A stretch of 19,014 nucleotides of DNA. It comes from RGIG7450 sp045577655. Lineage in GTDB: Bacteria > Bacillota > Clostridia > RUG12999. The notes under the pieces are model-generated. The model was given only the letters and a program-made list of their open reading frames with translations. It made no database searches and had not been told where the DNA came from. The translations under genes were made by a program, and so were the position numbers. Below are positions 14,751-19,014 of the stretch, piece by piece (the first letter of the stretch is position 1; each line of letters starts with the position of its first letter). The DNA lies in NCBI GenBank assembly GCA_045577655.1, contig JAZNIU010000023.1, positions 1-19,014 on the forward strand, given 5' to 3'.

Positions 14751-14834
14751 GCGTTTATAGGTAAGAAATATAATGCAAAGCAAAAAGAGAATTTATGGTA
14801 TAAAAATAAACGCAAAAGCAGTTTTATTTATACC
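14751..14834 (-). promoter_or_regulatory. mgtE leader: two mutually exclusive RNA helices
   Basis: In the minus-strand RNA, 14834-14823 can pair with 14810-14797 (8 plus 4 bp around a 2-nt bulge; 12-nt loop). A second helix pairs GCGTTTAT (14813-14806) with ATAAACGC (14758-14751) just upstream of the mgtE ribosome site. The helices share bases 14806-14810, so they cannot both form. The shared arm lies at the end of the upstream reading frame, where a ribosome would cover it. The helices are AT-rich and no standard terminator tail follows. Confidence 0.45.
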
Positions 14835-14882
14835 TTTTATTCGCCCTCCGGGCTTCGCACTATTACCGCTTGATGCGTCCAT
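14793..14882 (-). CDS. 29-codon upstream ORF (putative mgtE leader peptide)
   Basis: ATG 14882 has an excellent ribosome site, GAGGTG, 5 nt upstream (14893-14888) and lies downstream of a consensus promoter. The frame runs 29 codons to a TAA at 14795-14793. The peptide starts MDASSGNSAKPGGRIKG and ends in a hydrophobic tail, FAFIFIP. I do not recognise it as a known family. Its stop lies 64 nt before the mgtE ATG, and its last codons overlap the RNA helices described above. A leader peptide that senses translation rate and controls mgtE would be analogous to MgtL of Salmonella mgtA, but that comparison is inference only. Confidence 0.5.
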   Translation of the reverse strand: MDASSGNSAKPGGRIKGINKTAFAFIFIP

Positions 14883-14916
14883 TTTTTCACCTCGTTTATT
14901 ATAAAAATATATAATC

Positions 14917-14945
14917 ATTTTATAATAAATTTGCCCTTTTGTCAA
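14917..14945 (-). promoter_or_regulatory. promoter of the mgtE leader and mgtE
   Basis: Minus strand TTGACA (14945-14940), 17 nt, TAAAAT (14922-14917). It is divergent from the relQ promoter, with 13 bp between the two -35 boxes. Confidence 0.82.
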
Positions 14946-14958
14946 TAGAAAAACATAA

Positions 14959-14987
14959 TTGACTTGTTTGTGCTAACGTGATAAAAT
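14959..14987 (+). promoter_or_regulatory. relQ promoter
   Basis: TTGACT (14959-14964), 17 nt, TAAAAT (14982-14987), placed about 35 nt before the ATG. Confidence 0.8.
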
Positions 14988-15024
14988 ATATAAAAAGTAT
15001 TATACAAGTAAACAGGTGAAAGAT

Positions 15025-15687
15025 ATGGATAACAACTTAAAATACAAAGATGTTGATGAAAAGAAACTATTTGAGTTTATAAATACTAAAGCAAATGACT
15101 ATGGCAGATTTATCCTCTACTATCAGAGCGCAATTATGGAGATAGAAACCAAGTTTAAGGTGCTCAGCAATGAATTTATGCTTGCTAATGACAGAAATCC
15201 TATTTCGTCAATACACAGCAGAATAAAAAAACCGGCAGAAATTATGAAAAAGCTCGAGCGAAAGGGGATTGCTCCCACTCTTGAGGGGATAGAGAAAAAT
15301 CTTAATGATATTGCCGGAATAAGAGTGGTCTGCTCCTTTGCTGATGATGTGTATATGATTGCAAATGCATTGCTTGCGCAAGATGATGTAGTTCTGATAG
15401 AAAAAAAGGACTATATTAAAAATCCTAAAAAGAATGGCTATCGAAGTCTGCATCTTATTGTAGAAATACCTATTTTTCTCACCAACACCAAGAAAAATGT
15501 CCGTGTGGAAGTTCAGCTGAGGACAATTGCCATGGATTGTTGGGCAACTCTGGAGCATCAGATGAACTACAAGAAGGGGAATGAAATAAACGAGGCGGCA
15601 GAAGCAGAGCTCAGCTTTTGCGCAGAACTCAGTGCAAGGCTTGACGAAAAAATGAATGAACTCAGGAAAAAGTTAATAAAAGAATGA
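15025..15687 (+). CDS. relQ: small alarmone synthetase, RelQ type (GTP pyrophosphokinase)
   Basis: A 220-residue single-domain (p)ppGpp synthetase that moves pyrophosphate from ATP to GDP or GTP. It has RIKKPAEIMKKL (66-77; ATP and basic substrate contacts), DIAGIRVVCSF (95-105), KNGYRSLHLIVEIP (136-149; Tyr stacking on the guanine) and VRVEVQLRTIAMDCWATLEHQMNYKK (159-184; catalytic Glu). There is no hydrolase domain and no TGS/ACT regulatory part, so it is one of the short SAS enzymes; the length and C-terminal helix suit RelQ (YjbM), which forms tetramers in Bacillus. AGGTGA precedes ATG 15025, chosen over GTG 15016. It has its own promoter and terminator. Confidence 0.92.
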   Translation: MDNNLKYKDVDEKKLFEFINTKANDYGRFILYYQSAIMEIETKFKVLSNEFMLANDRNPISSIHSRIKKPAEIMKKLERKGIAPTLEGIEKNLNDIAGIRVVCSFADDVYMIANALLAQDDVVLIEKKDYIKNPKKNGYRSLHLIVEIPIFLTNTKKNVRVEVQLRTIAMDCWATLEHQMNYKKGNEINEAAEAELSFCAELSARLDEKMNELRKKLIKE

Positions 15688-15692
15688 AAAAA

Positions 15693-15719
15693 CTCCTGTC
15701 ATGCAGACAGGAGCTTTTT
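15693..15719 (+). terminator. relQ terminator
   Basis: 8-bp stem CTCCTGTC / GACAGGAG (15693-15700, 15706-15713), loop ATGCA, then C and a T5 tract. A's on the other side allow action on the convergent LysR gene too. Confidence 0.88.
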
Positions 15720-15733
15720 CTATGTTAATAACA

Positions 15734-16924
15734 TTAAAGGTGCATCTCTTCTTTAACCTGTTTGAAACAGTCAACGATATATAAAATATCCTCTTCGCTG
15801 AGTGCTGCAGAAAGCTGGGTTCTTATTCTTGCTTTTCCTTTTGGAACAACAGGGTATGAAAAAGCAACAACATAAACACCTTTTTCCATCATACGTTTTG
15901 CCATTTCTACCGCTTTATGTTCATCATAAAGCATAACCGGGATAATTGGCGTGCCGTTATCCATAACATCAAGTCCGATTGATTTAATCTTTTCTGCAAA
16001 AAGCTTGGTGTTGCTGAAAAGCTTTTCTCTTCTCGAAAAATCATTTTCGATAAGTTCAATAAATTCTTTTGTAATATTTGAGATTTTACGTTCTTCATTG
16101 AGTAAATAGCCGATAATGTAGGAATCATCGGTCTCAAAAGAAATACTGATGATATCTCCCTTGTTAAGCGCAGAAGGCATTATGCCTGTGCCTATAGTAT
16201 ACGAGTCAGTAAGCATAAGAAGATTCATAAGCGTTGCTCTGTCGCTTATCTCAATATGTTTGTCAATGTATGAAACATCTGCCAGTTCTTCAGTAAAAAA
16301 AGAGCTGATATGTTCGCCCTGTTCGTATGAAACATACGGATATTCCTTAAGGTCGGACATAGAAATTTTCTCACAGCGAGAAAGGGGATGTTGGCTTCTG
16401 AAAAAAACGTGAGGATTAACTTCCAGCACGGGAGTAAATGACAAATTTCTTTTTATCAGATAGCGTTTCATAACATCCAAATCACCGTTTTTAATAGCAA
16501 TAATACCTATGTCACTGCGGGCTGTTTCAACATCGCGAATTACGTTATATGTTTCAATTTCTCTTATCGAAAACCGATAATTTTCGCTGCTGACAGTCTT
16601 TAAAAAATTACCAAAAATATCTGCAATGAAGTCATAATGCTGTGTAGCAATATACAATTTTTTTGATATTTCTTTTTTGTATCTCTCTGTAACAAAATCG
16701 CTGTTTTCACATATCTGAGATGCATATTTTATAAATTCCGCACCTTCGTCGGTCAGATATACACCGTTGCCGGAACGTTCAAAAATTTTTATTTCCAGCT
16801 CCTGCTCCAGAGATTTTATACTGATTGACAGTGAAGACTGCGCCACAAAAAGCTGTTTGGCTGCCTCGTTGAATGAACCGGTTTTTGCCACGGCTAACAC
16901 ATATTTGCACTGCTGTATTGTCAT
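15734..16924 (-). CDS. LysR regulator fused to C-terminal domain of glycine C-acetyltransferase
   Basis: The 396-residue protein is about 100 longer than a usual LysR regulator. Residues 1-60 form the winged HTH (MTIQQCKYVLAVAKTGSFNE, then AAKQLFVAQSSLSISIKSLE), 60-90 the linker helix, and 90-296 a periplasmic-binding-like effector domain. From about 297 to the end the sequence is the C-terminal small domain of 2-amino-3-ketobutyrate CoA ligase (Kbl, PLP fold type I): REKLFSNTKLFAEKI, then TPIIPVMLYDEHKAVEMA, YPVVPKGKARIRTQLSAA (357-374) with the carboxylate-binding Arg region, and a final helix. The large PLP-binding domain and its Lys are absent. The frame is open throughout. ATG 16924 has GAGGTGA 8 nt upstream. 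The fused part may act as a ligand sensor or be a relic; both are inference. Confidence 0.85.
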   Translation of the reverse strand: MTIQQCKYVLAVAKTGSFNEAAKQLFVAQSSLSISIKSLEQELEIKIFERSGNGVYLTDEGAEFIKYASQICENSDFVTERYKKEISKKLYIATQHYDFIADIFGNFLKTVSSENYRFSIREIETYNVIRDVETARSDIGIIAIKNGDLDVMKRYLIKRNLSFTPVLEVNPHVFFRSQHPLSRCEKISMSDLKEYPYVSYEQGEHISSFFTEELADVSYIDKHIEISDRATLMNLLMLTDSYTIGTGIMPSALNKGDIISISFETDDSYIIGYLLNEERKISNITKEFIELIENDFSRREKLFSNTKLFAEKIKSIGLDVMDNGTPIIPVMLYDEHKAVEMAKRMMEKGVYVVAFSYPVVPKGKARIRTQLSAALSEEDILYIVDCFKQVKEEMHL

Positions 16925-16956
16925 TTTAAGAATCACCTCAAAAATCACTTTTATAT

Positions 16957-16985
16957 ATTATACACATTTTATAGTTATTTGTCTA
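16957..16985 (-). promoter_or_regulatory. promoter of the LysR-fusion gene
   Basis: Minus strand TAGACA (16985-16980), 17 nt, TATAAT (16962-16957). A plus-strand TATAAT at 16989-16994 is adjacent, so a divergent promoter for the downstream cassette may overlap it, but no good -35 was found for that. Confidence 0.7.
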
Positions 16986-17036
16986 ATATATAATATCTAT
17001 TATTTTTGTTCAAAAAATTTGATAGGAAAAGAAAAA

Positions 17037-17120
17037 ATGGGGACAAAAAATGATAGTTGTACGTTTTGTACCGGTGTAAAATTATATAGAGAATGGAAAG
17101 GAATTCTCAATATAAACTGA
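17037..17120 (+). CDS. candidate 27-residue small protein with a CxxC pair
   Basis: ATG 17037 follows AGGAAAAG by a few bases and the frame runs 27 codons to TGA. The peptide begins MGTKNDSCTFCTGVKLYREW and holds one CxxC, as in small zinc-binding phage proteins, but it may be the remnant of a longer gene. It lies 13 nt before the next short frame and the MuF-like gene, so it would be the first gene of that cassette. I have no family match. Confidence 0.35.
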   Translation: MGTKNDSCTFCTGVKLYREWKGILNIN

Positions 17121-17133
17121 AAGGATAAAGAAA

Positions 17134-17157
17134 ATGACGGACACACAAAAAAGTTGA
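17134..17157 (+). other. 7-codon reading frame ending on a slippery A6G run
   Basis: ATG 17134 has AAAGGA 7 nt upstream and reads MTDTQKS before a TGA that overlaps the TTG start of the MuF-like gene (TTGA, 17154-17157). It ends on AAAAAAG (17147-17153). A -1 slip there joins MTDTQK to the MuF frame and gives MTDTQKKLTKDIVG. This may be the true N terminus, through a frameshift or a lost A, or a coupling peptide. Confidence 0.45.
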
Positions 17158-18479
17158 CAAAAGATATAGTTGGGTTATATTCATTTGTCAAAAATGTATT
17201 TTTTGAAAGGATGGACAAGCCAACACTGATACATCGTGTAAACAGAGTGGAAAGTATTTTTTTGGAAAGACAAGGACTGCACATTGATATGCTTAATAAT
17301 TATGTCAGCAAAACTATTGCCGGCTATGTCGGTGAGTATTTTGAGGATTATAAAATTAATACTAAAATATTTGATGAGTATGATTCTCGGCAAAAACAGC
17401 AGTTGCTTAATATAAACAATGAAATTGCCATAATACAAGAAAAAACTGCAAAGCGTATATATGATAGTTTTTTCAGATTATCCCTGCAAGGAAAATCGTA
17501 TATGGAAACGGTTGTTATCCTTGAAAAGGATGTTAATGAAGCGATACGCGATGCATATAAATCTATAAAAAATATAATTAGACAAATTGGGTATTTTATG
17601 TTATTATATGATTATCAGAATAAGGGCTTTAACAAATATCGTTTAATTTCGAGTAATGATGCATGCGATGAATGTAAATCGGGAGGCTCGCATACATATC
17701 AAATTGATAATCTGTCTGAAATGGAATTTGCACCGCTTGTCCACCCAAACTGCAGATGCACCATTGAAATCATCGATGACAAAAACAGAGGTATCGCAGT
17801 AATTGACGACAAATCTGCCCAAGAACACTTGCAGATATTAGGAATTAGCAATGGCACTGCTTTTTGGTATTATTTATGTACCCTTTTTTCTCCATTAAAT
17901 GTTATTTCTGATGTTGATAGTTTTGGAGATATAATGTCAATAGTCTTTAAACTAAGCGGAAAAGAAATCCAAAGTTTGGTTTTAAACAAATGGTTTCACA
18001 GGCTGGTGTGGTTAATCGGTGCTAAAACTTATTTGAAATCTAAAGAATACTATACCTCTGCACAACTATTAAAACATTCGTTATTACAAAGTCCATCAGA
18101 CCAATATATGGGTAATTCATCAAGACTTGCGGGCTTGATAAAAACGGATAAGGAATTTTTGGAAGAGTTGGATAAGAAAATATCTATCACCAATGGCAAG
18201 GAAATAGATGATACGATACCTGTAGAATTCACCGATGGAGATTTATATTACTCGATACATAAATCTGACATTAAAGTAACAGGTTATAAAATGGATAATG
18301 GTAAGTGGAAGATATACGGCACACTTGATGATGAATATGATTATACAGAAATTATGACTTTTATGGAAGGCAGATATGCAACACTTGGAACCGTAGCCAA
18401 TGATGCAGCGGTAATATCGCAGTTGATAGATGCAATAAATCCATATCATATTCATGTTGAATTTGAGTTGGAAAGATAG
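17154..18479 (+). CDS. MuF-like phage head protein with C-terminal extra domain (toxin-like)
   Basis: A 441-residue protein. The first ~210 residues match the MuF/SPP1 gp7 minor head protein type: a helical N terminus, then SSNDACDECKSG (167-178) and FAPLVHPNCRCTIE (192-205), whose Cys171, Cys174, His197, Cys200 and Cys202 form the usual metal-binding pattern. A hydrophobic middle (about 233-300) leads to a C-terminal domain (about 304-441) with LLKHSLLQSPSD, GDLYYSIHKSDIKVTGYK and LGTVANDAAVISQ, which I cannot name. MuF proteins with variable C-terminal toxins and a neighbouring immunity gene are known from Firmicutes prophages; that reading fits here. No other phage gene is in the window. 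The TTG 17154 start lacks a ribosome site. The region is very AT-rich, which suggests transfer. Confidence 0.75.
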   Translation: MTKDIVGLYSFVKNVFFERMDKPTLIHRVNRVESIFLERQGLHIDMLNNYVSKTIAGYVGEYFEDYKINTKIFDEYDSRQKQQLLNINNEIAIIQEKTAKRIYDSFFRLSLQGKSYMETVVILEKDVNEAIRDAYKSIKNIIRQIGYFMLLYDYQNKGFNKYRLISSNDACDECKSGGSHTYQIDNLSEMEFAPLVHPNCRCTIEIIDDKNRGIAVIDDKSAQEHLQILGISNGTAFWYYLCTLFSPLNVISDVDSFGDIMSIVFKLSGKEIQSLVLNKWFHRLVWLIGAKTYLKSKEYYTSAQLLKHSLLQSPSDQYMGNSSRLAGLIKTDKEFLEELDKKISITNGKEIDDTIPVEFTDGDLYYSIHKSDIKVTGYKMDNGKWKIYGTLDDEYDYTEIMTFMEGRYATLGTVANDAAVISQLIDAINPYHIHVEFELER

Positions 18480-18488
18480 GAGAAAAGT

Positions 18489-18932
18489 ATGAAACATACA
18501 ATTTTAATGATTCTTTTGGTAGGCATACTGTCTCAGACGGCATGTGGAACTAAACTGAATAAGACATGGTACCCATTAGGCCCCGGAAAGGACACGGTTT
18601 GTATTGTAGGGGATGGTAAATTCAGTTTGGGGAAAACTACTGCCGGAATTCACTTATCAATGCATACAAGTGAATATACCACTAATGCTGATGTTTTATT
18701 AGCATTTGTAAACAGCTATAAGAAGAAAAATAACAAGTTGTATGTATATTCGGATGAAGGATATTGCGTTGTAGATATAAAAAGCAATACAGCTAAACTT
18801 TTAATTACCGTTGAGGAACAGTATTATAATGACCTGGATGGTGAATATGAAGAAATTACTTTTCTGTCATCCTATGACGACTTCTCAGAGGAAGATAAAA
18901 AGATTTTTGAAAAGTTAGTGAAGAAAAAATAA
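18489..18932 (+). CDS. small lipoprotein, putative immunity protein
   Basis: A 147-residue protein with a short lipoprotein signal: basic start, hydrophobic ILMILLVGIL, and a lipobox ending at Cys19 (LSQTAC-G). The mature part is beta-rich, opens with KTWYPLGPGKDTVCIVGDGK, and ends in an acidic then basic tail. GGAGAAAAG precedes ATG 18489, which lies 9 nt after the MuF-like stop, so the two are co-transcribed. A lipoprotein directly after a toxin-like gene, followed by a paralogue, is the typical layout for immunity proteins acting outside the membrane. That function is inference; no family was recognised. Confidence 0.75.
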   Translation: MKHTILMILLVGILSQTACGTKLNKTWYPLGPGKDTVCIVGDGKFSLGKTTAGIHLSMHTSEYTTNADVLLAFVNSYKKKNNKLYVYSDEGYCVVDIKSNTAKLLITVEEQYYNDLDGEYEEITFLSSYDDFSEEDKKIFEKLVKKK

Positions 18933-18964
18933 TGATAAAACCTGAATTTAAATAGGTGTTCAAT

Positions 18965-19014
18965 ATGAAAAATATAGTTATAATGATTCTTTTGGCAGGT
19001 ATACTATCTCAAGC
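18965..19014 (+). CDS. second lipoprotein gene, paralogue, cut by window end
   Basis: ATG 18965, with AATAGGTG upstream, begins a signal sequence MKNIVIMILLAGILSQ that closely matches the preceding lipoprotein (MKHTILMILLVGILSQ). The DNA of the first ~50 bases is also clearly similar, about 84% by eye. It is a tandem duplicate of which only the first 16 codons are visible. Confidence 0.7.
   Translation, partial: MKNIVIMILLAGILSQ

Noticed and set aside
14732..14916. M-box (ykoK) magnesium riboswitch before mgtE
   Set aside because: I looked for the conserved M-box blocks and did not recognise them; the leader is AT-rich and holds a short reading frame instead. A covariance search would settle it.
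15734..16040. Separate kbl gene fragment or pseudogene behind lysR
   Set aside because: The frame continues from the LysR part without stop or frameshift and there is no start signal at the junction, so a fusion is the simpler reading.

Overview
The window looks like a chromosomal segment of a spore-forming, low-GC member of the Clostridia (Bacillota). The evidence is gene content (rpmH-rnpA-yidD-yidC-jag block, TepA-type ClpP-like protease, acetyl-type MetA, MgtE, RelQ-type alarmone synthetase, UgtP-like lipid glycosyltransferase), strong GGAGG/GGTGA ribosome sites, textbook sigma-A promoters with 17-nt spacers, and one site matching a forespore sigma-G promoter. I cannot name the genus. No rRNA, tRNA, CRISPR array or insertion sequence was seen, and no gene-free stretch exceeds 300 bases.

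Layout. 1-2475: the 3' part of a HAD-IIB phosphatase gene whose first ~430 bases are far richer in GC than the rest, then sn-glycerol-1-phosphate dehydrogenase and a second HAD phosphatase. 2486-3309: a long perfect hairpin, a heptanucleotide tandem repeat and a TepA-like gene on the minus strand. 3352-4375: metA with promoter and terminator. 4406-8240: translation and membrane-biogenesis block rpmH, rnpA, yidD, yidC, jag, gltX. 8264-9750: an amidohydrolase and a convergent histidine phosphatase. 9781-12820: murA, a diacylglycerol glycosyltransferase-like gene and a membrane protein (cell-envelope operon). 12814-13048: a tiny Asn-rich gene behind a sigma-G-like promoter. 13067-14945: rpmE and mgtE on the minus strand; mgtE is preceded by a 29-codon upstream ORF and competing RNA helices. 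14959-15719: relQ. 15734-16985: a LysR regulator fused in frame to the C-terminal domain of glycine C-acetyltransferase. 17037 to the end: an AT-rich accessory cassette with a phage MuF-like protein carrying a C-terminal extra domain, followed by two tandem paralogous lipoprotein genes (the second cut by the window end).

The most unusual items are the LysR-Kbl fusion, the orphan MuF toxin-like and lipoprotein cassette, and the mgtE leader. The housekeeping genes appear intact. Their motifs were read directly; functions are family assignments made from memory without database searches.
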